Part shown: piece after piece, positions 1 to 8,649 of the stretch | Numbering within the stretch: the first letter of the stretch is position 1 | How the letters are laid out: the number at the start of each line of letters is the position of its first letter | The notes under the pieces: model-generated | What the model saw: the letters and a program-made list of their open reading frames with translations, nothing else | Told to the model about the DNA's origin: nothing | The model's database searches: none | Made by a program: the position numbers and the translations under genes | DNA from: Moraxella porci DSM 25326 | Lineage (GTDB): Bacteria > Pseudomonadota > Gammaproteobacteria > Pseudomonadales > Moraxellaceae | Reading direction: 5' to 3' | Length of the DNA: 64,000 bases | NCBI RefSeq assembly: GCF_002014855.1 | Contig: NZ_MUYV01000006.1 | Span: 1 to 64,000 of the forward strand

Positions 1-80
1 AGGGGGTTTTTTGTTGGGGGGTTACATATATTTATTAATGGATAATTTGCCATCATCCAAGGTGATTTGGGAGCGCGAGA

Positions 81-890
81 TTATGTGGTCCATTCCAGCG
101 CATCAAGGATCTGTGCAATGCCATCCTCATCGTGACGAGGCGCTATAATATCTGCAGCTTGCTTGGTTTTTGGATGGGCGTTCCCCATGGCGATGGCAGT
201 GCCAACCAAGTCAAACATTTCTAGATCGTTTAGGCCATCGCCAAATGCTGCTGCATCTCGAGGCTCGATATTAAGCTTTGCTAACAGCTGCTCGATGGCC
301 CGAGCCTTTGAACTTCTGACATCCAGCACATCCACAGCGTTTGCATGCCAACGAGTGGTTTTGATGCCCTCAGGTAATCTTAAGTGGATGCCTTGTTGTT
401 CTGTATAAAACGCCAAAATCTGATAAATCGGTTCATTCAGTATGTCGGTAGAGTGACGATCGACAAGAATGGGATGAATGTTTAAAGAGCTGAGTGCTGA
501 TCGCAAATAATCGCTGTCAGCAAAGTGATAAACTTCGGATTTGGTCATATAAGCGGTCGCAATTTGATGCTTATCAAAGACATCAAAAATCGATATCACC
601 TGTTCAGGCGTCAATGGGTGATCGAATAGCAGCTGATTTTGATATTGATTGTACTGGCCATTCATGGTCAGCAGATACTCGATACCCACTGTGTCTATCA
701 GTTGGCGGATGGGTTTGGGTATGATGCCTAGACTGCGACCTGTGGCGATGGCGAGTATGACGCCCTGCTTTTTAAGTGCCATCAGTGCGCCTTGCACGCT
801 TTTTGGGATGCGCTGCTCGTCTTTGATATATAATGTATCATCAATATCAAAGAAAATGATTTTTGGGCGCGCTGTTTGTTGATCAGTCAT
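81..890 (-). CDS. Cof-type HAD-IIB family phosphatase
   Basis: This 269-residue protein is a haloacid-dehalogenase phosphatase of the Cof type, which hydrolyses small phosphorylated metabolites in the cytoplasm. The nucleophile motif DIDDTLY lies near residue 15, a Thr-Gly motif (ATGRS) near residue 50, and the Mg-binding GDGLND motif near residue 218. The region between them is the large type-IIB cap domain. Length is normal for the family. Its start overlaps the end of the upstream DedA gene by 8 bp, so the two are probably co-transcribed. The substrate cannot be deduced from sequence. Confidence 0.9.
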   Translation of the reverse strand: MTDQQTARPKIIFFDIDDTLYIKDEQRIPKSVQGALMALKKQGVILAIATGRSLGIIPKPIRQLIDTVGIEYLLTMNGQYNQYQNQLLFDHPLTPEQVISIFDVFDKHQIATAYMTKSEVYHFADSDYLRSALSSLNIHPILVDRHSTDILNEPIYQILAFYTEQQGIHLRLPEGIKTTRWHANAVDVLDVRSSKARAIEQLLAKLNIEPRDAAAFGDGLNDLEMFDLVGTAIAMGNAHPKTKQAADIIAPRHDEDGIAQILDALEWTT

Positions 891-1503
891 GTTTCCTCCA
901 AACAGTTTTGATGCGTCGATAAAGCAGATAACTAAAAATCAGCACCATTAGCAAGACAACATAATGGCTGACGGACTCAATGTATATCCCCACTTTTTCA
1001 TAATTAGCACCCAGTACAAAGCCAGCATAAGCCAGTAAGGCGCTCCAAATCATCGAACCCATTGCCGTCAGCATCAAAAACGGTAATAACGACATGCGCG
1101 CCATGCCTGCTGGAATCGAGATCAAAGAGCGTATCGCTGGAATCATACGCCCAAAAAACACCACAGTTTTGCCGTGTCTATCAAACCATGCTTGGGCGCT
1201 GACGATGTCTTTGGGTGTGATTAGTAGATATTTGCCGTAGCGTTCGGTGAGTCGAATGAGCCTGGTTTCATCCAAGCGGCTGCCAAGATAATACAAAGGC
1301 AAAGCGCCCAGCACGGAGCCGATGGTGCCTGCGATGATCACGCTGATCAAACTAAGTTCACCGATGGCGGCTGCAAATCCTGCAGCGGGCATGATCAGTT
1401 CGGAGGGGATGGGTGGAAAGACATTTTCCAAAAACATCATTAGAGTCACTCCGATAAGCCCAAGCTTATCCATGACCATCAAAATCCACTCGCTTAATTG
1501 CAT
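883..1503 (-). CDS. DedA family membrane protein
   Basis: This 206-residue inner-membrane protein belongs to the DedA/VTT family, whose members act in undecaprenyl-phosphate or phospholipid recycling and membrane homeostasis. Hydrophobic segments lie near residues 10-65, 130-165 and 175-200. The family signature is visible: a reentrant region with FPPIPSE near residue 30 and a conserved FFGRMIPAIRSLISIPAG stretch around residue 115 with the essential arginines. It is first in a two-gene unit with the HAD gene and diverges from a PmrA-like regulator. Some DedA proteins affect polymyxin resistance, so the neighbour is suggestive, but a functional link is inference. Confidence 0.88.
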   Translation of the reverse strand: MQLSEWILMVMDKLGLIGVTLMMFLENVFPPIPSELIMPAAGFAAAIGELSLISVIIAGTIGSVLGALPLYYLGSRLDETRLIRLTERYGKYLLITPKDIVSAQAWFDRHGKTVVFFGRMIPAIRSLISIPAGMARMSLLPFLMLTAMGSMIWSALLAYAGFVLGANYEKVGIYIESVSHYVVLLMVLIFSYLLYRRIKTVWRKHD

Positions 1504-1601
1504 TGGTTGTGCCTGCTATCAGATCATTTGTGTTAAATCGATGATTTTAACATTTTTGGGCGATCTTTGGGCGGTTTTTGTTGCCTTGTTGGTTTTTTGT
1601 G

Positions 1602-1635
1602 TTTAAGATAAATTTAAGGTTTTTGGGCTAAAATA
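1602..1635 (+). promoter_or_regulatory. PmrA-type box and promoter of the two-component operon
   Basis: A direct repeat TTTAAG, five bases, TTTAAG (1602-1618) matches the PmrA/BasR-type binding pattern of two half-sites spaced by five bases. It sits 11 bp upstream of a -10-like TAAAAT at 1630-1635, where the -35 region would be. The regulator gene starts at 1686, so the site fits autoregulation. It could also act on the divergent DedA-HAD unit. Confidence 0.6.
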
Positions 1636-1685
1636 GGCCAAAATTTTATGCTAAAATCAGCTTTTGACATTCATCTGGTAAAATT

Positions 1686-2360
1686 ATGACCAAAATTTTA
1701 TTGATCGAAGATGATGCGGACATCGCGCGCGGTTTGATCTCTGGCCTATCCATGCAAGGCATGAGTGTGGAGTGGTTTTCTGACGCCAAAACTGGTGAGG
1801 CAGCGCTGCATAACGCTGCGTTTGATGCGGTGTTATTGGATTTAAGTTTGCCTAATGGCGATGGCATGCAGGTGCTGGATCATTGGCGCTCAGAAGGCAT
1901 CACTACGCCTGTCTTGATCATCACCGCACGCGATGCGATTGCCAATCGCGTGGCAGGACTTAATGCTGGCGCTGATGATTATTTGGTGAAACCGTTTGCG
2001 CTTGATGAGATGGTTGCCAGAATCTGGGCATTGATCCGCCGCAGCCAAGGCCGCGCTCAATCGTTGATGGAGTTTGGCTCGTTGAGCTTTGATGCGCAAA
2101 ACCGACAAGCTTTTATTCATGGCAAACCGATTGAGCTTAATAATAAAGAGTTGGCATTGTTAGAGCAGTTTTTGGCAGCACCAAAGATGATCCATAGCCG
2201 AGCTGCGCTTGAGGATAAATTGTATGGTTGGAGCTCAGAGGTGGACAGTAACACCATTGAAGTACACATCCATCATCTGCGCAAAAAGCTGGGCAGCGAT
2301 TTTATTTTAACCAAACGTGGTATCGGTTATTATCTAAACCCCGCATGGCAAGCTGAATAA
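1686..2360 (+). CDS. OmpR/PmrA-type response regulator
   Basis: This 224-residue DNA-binding response regulator has an N-terminal receiver domain with acidic residues EDD near positions 8-10, the phosphoacceptor aspartate in LLDLSLPNGDG near residue 51, the conserved Thr/Ser near residue 79 (ITARDA) and Lys near 101 (LVKPF). The C-terminal winged helix (about 125-220) ends in the typical EVHIHHLRKKLG and TKRGIGYYL motifs of OmpR-type regulators. It most resembles the PmrA/QseB group. The histidine kinase gene follows closely and the promoter carries a PmrA-type box, so autoregulation is likely. The exact signal (cationic peptides, metal) is not shown by sequence. Confidence 0.92.
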   Translation: MTKILLIEDDADIARGLISGLSMQGMSVEWFSDAKTGEAALHNAAFDAVLLDLSLPNGDGMQVLDHWRSEGITTPVLIITARDAIANRVAGLNAGADDYLVKPFALDEMVARIWALIRRSQGRAQSLMEFGSLSFDAQNRQAFIHGKPIELNNKELALLEQFLAAPKMIHSRAALEDKLYGWSSEVDSNTIEVHIHHLRKKLGSDFILTKRGIGYYLNPAWQAE

Positions 2361-2438
2361 AAGACTGGATCGTATTTGCCGATCATCTGCCGATGTCGTA
2401 TTTGTCAAATCTTAATTTATCATAAAACACACATCATA

Positions 2439-3899
2439 ATGCCACTGTCCTTGTTAAAATCATCAAAAAAACCGCTTCCAAACAAACAAGCAAATTATAG
2501 CATTCAATCGCGTCTGTTAAAGGTGCTGCTCATCGGGCTGCCAGTGATTTGGCTAGGCGTGGTTGGCACGGTCGGAGTGATGCTATGGCAGCAAATGAGC
2601 AAGCTTGGTGATGCCCAGATGATGCAGCTGTCAACCTACATGCTGGCGTCGTCGGTGGAGTTTTATGATGGCGATGACGATGATGCGCTAAGACTGGTGG
2701 AAGATGCCAGTTTTTCGCAGGTGCAGACAGCACGGCTGAAAGATTTTGAGGATGAATATACGGGCTTTGCCATTTGGGATGGTGGCGGTCGCTTGCTGAT
2801 GGCCGATGATAATGGCGAGGAGTTTTTGTTTCGCTCCGATCGGCAGGGCTTTGTTAATACCAGTCGGGGCATCAATCCGCTTGAAGATCGCTGGCGATTG
2901 TTGTATGTGCGTGATGAGCAGCATGATCGCGTGTTGGCCGTTGGTCAAAATCTTGAATCTCGTCAAGAGATGATCATGGCAGCAATGCTTGCGCAGCTTT
3001 TGCCTGTGGTTTGTGGTCTTTTGTTGTTTTTGTTGTTGGTGTGGTGGTCGATCCGCCGCGGCTTTGCGCCATTAACTGCACTTAGCAAAAACATACAAGC
3101 GCGAGATCCTGCAAGCAGCTCACCTTTGGATGTTGGGGTGCCAAAAGAGGTGCAGCCGTTGATCGATGCTTTGAATCGATGGTTTGTTAAAGTCGCCGAA
3201 GCCATCAGTCGCGAGGAGCGTTTTACTGCCGATGCGTCACATGAGCTAAAAAGCCCGCTAACAGCGATGAAGCTGCAAGCGGACATGCTTGAGCAGGCGA
3301 TACTCACCGCATCTTTGGATGAAGCCGATGAGCGTACCTTGTTCGAGCATAGCCTTGCCATCAAAGCTGGCATTGAGCGCAGCAATCATTTGGTCGGTCA
3401 GCTTTTGACCTTGGCAAAACTGTCTGCCGATGATCGTCAAGCGATGGTTTTTGATCAAAAAATAGATTGGCAGGCCATCACTGAGACGGTGCTGAGTCAA
3501 AGCAATCTGTTTGCGCGTCAAAAGCACAGTCAACTCATCCGCCTGCTCGATGATGAGCCAATGACGCTTTATGGCGATGAGACTTTAATAGAAATTTTAT
3601 TGACCAATTTGATCGATAACGCCATCCGCTATTGCCCCGAGGGTAGTCATATTTGGCTAGAAATTGGCCGCAGCGCCATCTGTGTCTATGACGATGGCAT
3701 GGGCGTTGACGAGGCGCATTTGTCGCGGCTAAGCGAGCGCTTTTTTCGTCCTTCAGGGCAGGTGCAGTCAGGCAGCGGTTTGGGTTTGTCAATCGTGCTG
3801 CGCATCTGTCAGCTGCATGGCTTGCAGGCCAATTTTGCCAATCGGTATCAAGGCAAGCAGCGCATTGGCTTTAGTGTGACCATCACGCCCAAATCTTAA
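2439..3899 (+). CDS. Sensor histidine kinase (PmrB/QseC-like)
   Basis: This inner-membrane histidine kinase is the likely partner of the preceding regulator. From the ATG used here it has about 486 residues: a short cytoplasmic start, a first membrane segment near 28-50, an acidic periplasmic sensor region (including a run of four Asp), a second membrane segment near 180-203, an H-box FTADASHELKSPLTAMK, and a C-terminal HATPase with N-box LIDNAIRYCPEG and G-box GSGLGLSIV. A TTG 63 bp upstream (2376) would add 21 residues that look unlike kinase sequence, so the ATG was chosen, although neither start has a strong ribosome site. Acidic periplasmic loops are typical of sensors for metals or cationic peptides. 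Confidence 0.88.
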   Translation: MPLSLLKSSKKPLPNKQANYSIQSRLLKVLLIGLPVIWLGVVGTVGVMLWQQMSKLGDAQMMQLSTYMLASSVEFYDGDDDDALRLVEDASFSQVQTARLKDFEDEYTGFAIWDGGGRLLMADDNGEEFLFRSDRQGFVNTSRGINPLEDRWRLLYVRDEQHDRVLAVGQNLESRQEMIMAAMLAQLLPVVCGLLLFLLLVWWSIRRGFAPLTALSKNIQARDPASSSPLDVGVPKEVQPLIDALNRWFVKVAEAISREERFTADASHELKSPLTAMKLQADMLEQAILTASLDEADERTLFEHSLAIKAGIERSNHLVGQLLTLAKLSADDRQAMVFDQKIDWQAITETVLSQSNLFARQKHSQLIRLLDDEPMTLYGDETLIEILLTNLIDNAIRYCPEGSHIWLEIGRSAICVYDDGMGVDEAHLSRLSERFFRPSGQVQSGSGLGLSIVLRICQLHGLQANFANRYQGKQRIGFSVTITPKS

Positions 3900-3986
3900 T
3901 ATGAGGCGATAATCATGCTAAAAACTTGTATTTTTGACAAAATTAGCACAGTTAACCAAAAAAAAGTGTAATCTTATGTAAAAATC

Positions 3987-4018
3987 GGCGATTTTTTGGC
4001 GATTTTTTGGCGATTTTT
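3987..4018. repeat. Three 11-bp tandem repeats with phased T-tracts
   Basis: The unit GGCGATTTTTT occurs at 3987-3997 and 3998-4008, and a third copy missing one T ends at 4018. An 11-bp period places the A/T tracts close to helical phase, which usually bends DNA. The array lies in the 324-bp gap between the histidine kinase and ftsQ. Apart from this array and the palindrome at 4169-4186 nothing else was recognised in that gap. Confidence 0.6.
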
Positions 4019-4168
4019 GCCATTTATCACTTTCACTTATCGATAAAATACGCTAACATATGCTAATTTTTCTCAATGTTAAGTTTGAGCGGCGCTGACT
4101 GTGGTTTTTATGGGATCGGATGATTCAAAAAGTCAAAAATTTGCCATCAAAGCCGAGTAAATCGCCGA

Positions 4169-4186
4169 AATCTTATGCATAAGATT
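4169..4186. promoter_or_regulatory. 18-bp perfect palindrome upstream of ftsQ
   Basis: AATCTTATGCATAAGATT is a perfect inverted repeat ending 37 bp before the ftsQ start codon. One half-site (AATCTTATG) recurs at 3970-3978 in the same gap. Its position suggests an operator for the ftsQAZ genes, but no regulator can be named. It lacks the T-run expected of a terminator. Confidence 0.4.
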
Positions 4187-4223
4187 GATTAAAAAAGTTT
4201 GACAATCAGCTGGCAACCTATCC

Positions 4224-4946
4224 ATGACCAAACAGTCCATTCAACAATTTGCATTTAAGCCTTGGCAGTCTGCACTGATCATTCTGCTATTGATTGCTGT
4301 GTTTGGATTTTTGGCGGTGTATTTGCTCAAAAATGAAAGTGCCAAGCCAGTGGTCATCACAGCCCAAAATCTGTCGGCGGCACAGCATACTGCACTACAA
4401 CAGGCAGTTGAGCCTTTGGGCGGTGTCCGATTTTTTAGTGCTGATTTAAGTCAGATCCATGATAAGATCAGTCAGCTGTCTTGGGTTGAGAGTGCCAGCG
4501 TTTATCGGGATTGGCAAGAGGGCGTGGTGGTCTCAGTGACTCCCAGAAAAGCCGTTGCCAATTTTGGCAGTGATCAGTTGGTCGATGCCAATGGTGTGGT
4601 ATATCAGCCAGCCGATGGCGCGGAGCTGATGGATACACGCTTGGTGAATCTGCACGGCCGCGACACTGAAGCGATGCAAATCATGCAAAAGCTCAAGCGC
4701 ATCAATACTTGGTATGCACCTTTGGGTGTGCATGTGCAAGATCTGATTCTCACACCGCGTCAGACTTGGATTGTCCGCTTTGATAATGGCATGCGCATCA
4801 TGGTCGATCACGAAAACACTGAGCAAAAATTATACAACTTGGCATTACAACTTCAAAGCTCATTGGCCAGCGATTTTCCCAAAATCGACTCGGTGGATCT
4901 GCGCTATAAAAATGGCTTTGCCATCGCATGGCGCACTCAGGCTTGA
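4224..4946 (+). CDS. ftsQ: Cell division protein FtsQ
   Basis: FtsQ is a bitopic inner-membrane divisome protein that links early and late division proteins through FtsB and FtsL. This 240-residue protein has a cytoplasmic tail, one membrane segment near residues 15-35 and a periplasmic part with the POTRA-like region (about 45-115, containing SWVESASVYRDW) followed by the beta domain. Length is slightly short but within the family range. It is followed by ftsA and ftsZ in the usual order. No murC or ddl gene precedes it, unlike the classical dcw cluster. Confidence 0.88.
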   Translation: MTKQSIQQFAFKPWQSALIILLLIAVFGFLAVYLLKNESAKPVVITAQNLSAAQHTALQQAVEPLGGVRFFSADLSQIHDKISQLSWVESASVYRDWQEGVVVSVTPRKAVANFGSDQLVDANGVVYQPADGAELMDTRLVNLHGRDTEAMQIMQKLKRINTWYAPLGVHVQDLILTPRQTWIVRFDNGMRIMVDHENTEQKLYNLALQLQSSLASDFPKIDSVDLRYKNGFAIAWRTQA

Positions 4947-5019
4947 TGGCGTGATTGGATTGAATTTAAAATGACATCGTATTTGTTGCGGTGATATTGG
5001 GGTAGTTTAAGGAAATTGC

Positions 5020-6318
5020 GTGACTCTTCAGGTGGTAATACACATCAGTTCCACTGCTGTCTGCACAGCCGTCGGTCAATTTGAGACCAAAGGGGCGGAG
5101 AAATATCTAAAAATTGCAGCTGTGGGCTTGGCACACACAGATGCTTATTTTGGCGGTCGTGTGGGTAACCGAGAGCATCTGCTGTCTGCAATTCACAAAT
5201 CCGTACGCGAAGCCAGTGATATGGCTGGGCTGCAGATCATCTCATCGGCACTGTGTATCGCCTCGCCGGTGATGCAGATGCAAAACATGCAGCAAGCCAT
5301 TAAAATCGACAGTCCTGATCGCAGCGTAACATCCGAACACATTCATGCTGCCAATCAAGCCATGGCTGCCAAAATTGCTGCCGAAGATCGCGCAGCTTTT
5401 CAAATTTGCCGCCAGTTGATTTTTTTGGATGATTATTTTGTTCAAGATGCCAAAGGATTGATGACTGATGAGATCTCGGTGGCAAGTCATGTGATTGATA
5501 TGCCAGCACATCAACTTAAACAGATGATTGGCCTTGTCGAGCAAGATGATCTGCGGGTCGATGTTGGGATTTTTGATGGCGTGGCAGGCGCAGAATACGC
5601 GCTTAGCCAAGAAGAAAAACAAGCAGGCGTCTGCTTTATTGACATCGGCGCTGGCACGACCAAAGTATGTATCTATAAAGATGGCGTGCTGATTTATAGC
5701 CGCTGTCTTGAGATGGGTGGCGTAACTGTCGATATGGACATCGCCAAAGAATGCGGCATCGCGCTCAGTGATGCTGACAGCTTTAAGCGTCAAGAAGGCA
5801 CACTCAATCGCCGCAAATACAGCCCTGGCGCTGTCGTCACCTATAAAAAGCACACCAAACACGAAAAAACCATGCTCAGACGAGAACTTAATCAGGTGAT
5901 CGAGGCGCGATATCGCAGGCTGTTTGATGAGCTGATTGGTGATATCGATGAGTCGCTGCTGGTGAGCTTGGATGCTGGCATTGTGTTGGCTGGTGGTGGC
6001 GCGATGATGGATGGCTTGCTGGATTTTGCTCGTAATCAACTGGGCATCAAGGCTCGCATGATCACAGGCAATCCATACATCAAGCTTGATCCTGAGCATT
6101 TGACCGATGACAATATTAAGTTATTAAACAAACATTTGTCGGACAACACATTGCATACAGCCATTGGTGCTTTGTTGTTCATGGGCAGCACACAATTTGC
6201 CCAAGATCAACAGATCGAAGAGATGCAAGTCGCTAAACAAAACTGGTTTAAAGAGTCTTGGGTAAAAATCAGCACGCTGTTTGCGCAGTTTTCGGCGTGG
6301 ATTCGACGAGTTTTTTAA
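5020..6318 (+). CDS. ftsA: Cell division protein FtsA
   Basis: FtsA is an actin-fold ATPase that tethers FtsZ filaments to the membrane. The 432-residue product carries actin-type nucleotide-binding motifs, including FIDIGAGTTKVCIY near residue 207 and VLAGGGAMMDG near residue 325. It ends in a membrane-targeting amphipathic helix rich in Trp, Phe and basic residues (WIRRVF at the terminus). The start is GTG, supported by an AAGGA ribosome site 4-8 bp upstream. It lies 73 bp after ftsQ, with ftsZ downstream. Confidence 0.93.
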   Translation: MTLQVVIHISSTAVCTAVGQFETKGAEKYLKIAAVGLAHTDAYFGGRVGNREHLLSAIHKSVREASDMAGLQIISSALCIASPVMQMQNMQQAIKIDSPDRSVTSEHIHAANQAMAAKIAAEDRAAFQICRQLIFLDDYFVQDAKGLMTDEISVASHVIDMPAHQLKQMIGLVEQDDLRVDVGIFDGVAGAEYALSQEEKQAGVCFIDIGAGTTKVCIYKDGVLIYSRCLEMGGVTVDMDIAKECGIALSDADSFKRQEGTLNRRKYSPGAVVTYKKHTKHEKTMLRRELNQVIEARYRRLFDELIGDIDESLLVSLDAGIVLAGGGAMMDGLLDFARNQLGIKARMITGNPYIKLDPEHLTDDNIKLLNKHLSDNTLHTAIGALLFMGSTQFAQDQQIEEMQVAKQNWFKESWVKISTLFAQFSAWIRRVF

Positions 6319-6421
6319 TAAAATTTTGCTGCTAGTGGCTTGATGGCTATTGATTGAGTTTTTACTCAGTGGCATGACAGATAATTTCTTAAAAATTTCT
6401 GCGCGTAATGGCTTGAGCAGC

Positions 6422-6450
6422 TTGCCAAAAATGCCGATTGTGCGTACAAT
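6422..6450 (+). promoter_or_regulatory. Putative sigma-70 promoter of ftsZ
   Basis: TTGCCA (6422-6427) and TACAAT (6445-6450) are separated by exactly 17 bp and lie 44 bp upstream of the ftsZ start codon. This fits a vegetative promoter giving ftsZ its own transcript in addition to read-through from ftsQA. No experimental start site is available. Confidence 0.5.
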
Positions 6451-6493
6451 GGTACTATACATTTTTAATTTTACATTTTATCGGAGTTAGGTT

Positions 6494-7627
6494 ATGAAAT
6501 ACGGAATGGCTGATGAATTTCAACCAGAAACCAACGGTCAAGCACGCATCATCGTATTCGGTGTCGGCGGCGGTGGCGGCAATGCCGTGGAGCATATGGT
6601 TCGCCAAAACATTTCTGGCATCACTTTTGTCTGCGCCAATACCGACCTACAAGCTCTGAACAAACTGTCTGCACCAAATAAAATTCAGATCGGTGCCGAT
6701 GCCACGCGTGGCTTGGGTGCAGGCGCCAACCCTGAAGTCGGTCGTAATGCCGCTGAAAGCAACGAAGATGAGATTCGCGCCATGCTTGAGGGCTATAACA
6801 TGGCTTTCATCACCGCAGGTATGGGCGGCGGTACAGGCACAGGCGCTGCCCCAGTGGTGGCGCGCATCGCCAAAGAAATGGGTATCTTGACAGTGGCTGT
6901 CGTCACCACGCCATTTACCTTTGAAGGTAAGCGCCGCGCAGCAGCAGCGCGCAATGGCATTGATGCACTGACTCAGCATGTCGATTCGATCATCACCATT
7001 CCAAATGACAAGCTGACCCAAGCGTATCGCAACCTAACCATGGTCGATGCCTTTAAAAAGGCGGACGATGTGCTATTGCACGCGGTAAATGGCTTGACCG
7101 AAACCATCGTCAATCCTGGTATGATTAACATTGACTTTGAAGATGTGCGCACTGCAATGAGTGCCAAAGGCCATGCGATGATGGGTATCGGCCGCGCCAG
7201 TGGTACCAACCGTGCTGCTGAAGCGATGGAAAAAGCGATCCGCTCACCACTGCTTGATGACCTAAATCTGCGCAATGCTCAAGGTTTGATCATCAATATC
7301 ATCGGCTCTGGTGTGAGCATGGATGAGGTGATGTCGATCGTTGCCATTGGTGAGGGCATGATGGATGAAGACGCGCATGTATTTTATGGCTTGGTCGAAG
7401 ATCCAGACATGGAAGATGAAATCCATGTGACTGTGGTAGCTACAGGCTTGACAGTCAATGATCAGCCAGCGCCGACCAAAGTAAAAGTCGAGCCACAGCC
7501 TTCATTGGATCAGCATACCAGTGCATTGGCTGAAGAAAATCGCCAAGCGCCAACTGTGCGTCAAAGCTCACCAAAGCCAATTAGCGTCGGTACATTCCTA
7601 CAAAGAGAACAGCAAAAAAACAGCTGA
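6494..7627 (+). CDS. ftsZ: Cell division GTPase FtsZ
   Basis: FtsZ is the tubulin-like GTPase that polymerises into the Z ring. The 377-residue protein has the N-terminal [10 protein letters not shown] nucleotide-binding loop, the tubulin signature GGGTGTG at residues 111-117 and the catalytic T7-loop region around residue 210 ([11 protein letters not shown]). A variable linker precedes the C-terminal peptide [10 protein letters not shown]. That peptide departs from the common D-I/V-P-x-F-L pattern by having Gly where Pro is usual. A GGAG ribosome site lies just upstream of the ATG, and an intrinsic terminator follows. Confidence 0.97.
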   Translation: MKYGMADEFQPETNGQARIIVFGVGGGGGNAVEHMVRQNISGITFVCANTDLQALNKLSAPNKIQIGADATRGLGAGANPEVGRNAAESNEDEIRAMLEGYNMAFITAGMGGGTGTGAAPVVARIAKEMGILTVAVVTTPFTFEGKRRAAAARNGIDALTQHVDSIITIPNDKLTQAYRNLTMVDAFKKADDVLLHAVNGLTETIVNPGMINIDFEDVRTAMSAKGHAMMGIGRASGTNRAAEAMEKAIRSPLLDDLNLRNAQGLIINIIGSGVSMDEVMSIVAIGEGMMDEDAHVFYGLVEDPDMEDEIHVTVVATGLTVNDQPAPTKVKVEPQPSLDQHTSALAEENRQAPTVRQSSPKPISVGTFLQREQQKNS

Positions 7628-7635
7628 TTGACTTT

Positions 7636-7663
7636 AAAGCCCTGCCATGCGGTGGGGCTTTTT
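7636..7663 (+). terminator. Intrinsic terminator after ftsZ
   Basis: AAAGCCC pairs with GGGCTTT around a loop of about 12 bases, followed by a short T-run. It lies 9 bp past the ftsZ stop codon and closes the ftsQAZ unit. Confidence 0.75.
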
Positions 7664-7722
7664 GATGGACCGTATTGCCATATATAGCCAGATGATCTCA
7701 ACCCTTTGCCGCTTTGATATTC

Positions 7723-8604
7723 ATGACAAAAATAGATTTACACACTCACAGCACCTGCTCTGATGGTACTAATACACCGACCAGACTGATCGAACTTGCC
7801 AAACAAGCCGGCATCGATCTGCTCGCCTTAACCGATCATGATACTGTGGCAGGACTAGAGGAGGCGCGCAGTGCCGCCGATGCTGCTGGTATTCGACTGA
7901 TAGATGGGGTGGAGATCAGCTGCACGCATACGCTGTCAGGCGGCTATGGCAAGCATCAGCAGATCGACAAGATCATCCATGTGGTCGCATTAAATTTTCA
8001 TGACATCAATCGGATGCATCAAGCGCTGCAAAGTCTGCAAGACAGCCGCCATCAGCGCGGTCAAGCGATGGTCAATAAGCTGTCAGAGCTGATCGATGAT
8101 GGCAAAGCGGCTTTGCAAGAGCGTCTATGGCAGGCAGTGTTGGCGAAAGTCGGTGGTAATCCGCGTGCAGTCGGTCGAGCGCACATCGCCCAAGTGCTGT
8201 ATGAGATGGGGTTTGTGGGATCGGTACAAGCGGCTTTTGATAAATATCTGGCGGATAATAAGCCTGCTTATGTGCCGATCCAGACCATCAGTATGGCCGA
8301 AGCTGTGGCGCTGATCCATGACTGCGGTGGCGTCGCTGTGCTGGCGCATCCGACACGCTATAAGCTGTCAGCGACGCGTATCCAAAGACTGATCGCTGAC
8401 TTTGCTGAGTGCGGCGGTGATGGCTGTGAGCTGCCCAATGCCGAACCTGTCAGCACGGTGGATATGGTCAGCCGAGCCATCGCCAAGTATGGCCTGCTCG
8501 TGTCTGTTGGTAGTGATTATCATGGCGCCAATATGCCGTGGCGAAAACTTGGCGCAACCGCCACTCCCCGAGTGGATCAAACAGGTGTTTGGTCAAGATT
8601 TTGA
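7723..8604 (+). CDS. PHP-domain phosphoesterase (RNase AM / YciV-like)
   Basis: This 293-residue protein belongs to the PHP metal-dependent phosphoesterase family, whose YciV-type members remove 5' nucleotides from small RNAs or hydrolyse 3',5'-nucleoside bisphosphates. Metal-binding motifs are DLHTHSTCSDG at the N-terminus, LTDHDT near residue 38, a HPTRY motif near residue 207 and SDYHG near 264. The ATG at 7723 was chosen over an upstream TTG because the family begins with the DLHTHS strand. The gene stands alone after the ftsZ terminator and converges on recX. The 45-bp gap to recX shows no clear terminator. Confidence 0.88.
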   Translation: MTKIDLHTHSTCSDGTNTPTRLIELAKQAGIDLLALTDHDTVAGLEEARSAADAAGIRLIDGVEISCTHTLSGGYGKHQQIDKIIHVVALNFHDINRMHQALQSLQDSRHQRGQAMVNKLSELIDDGKAALQERLWQAVLAKVGGNPRAVGRAHIAQVLYEMGFVGSVQAAFDKYLADNKPAYVPIQTISMAEAVALIHDCGGVAVLAHPTRYKLSATRIQRLIADFAECGGDGCELPNAEPVSTVDMVSRAIAKYGLLVSVGSDYHGANMPWRKLGATATPRVDQTGVWSRF

Positions 8605-8649
8605 TACAATCTGCGCTATTTAATTTTAAGTTCAGTAAACGATGCTGTA

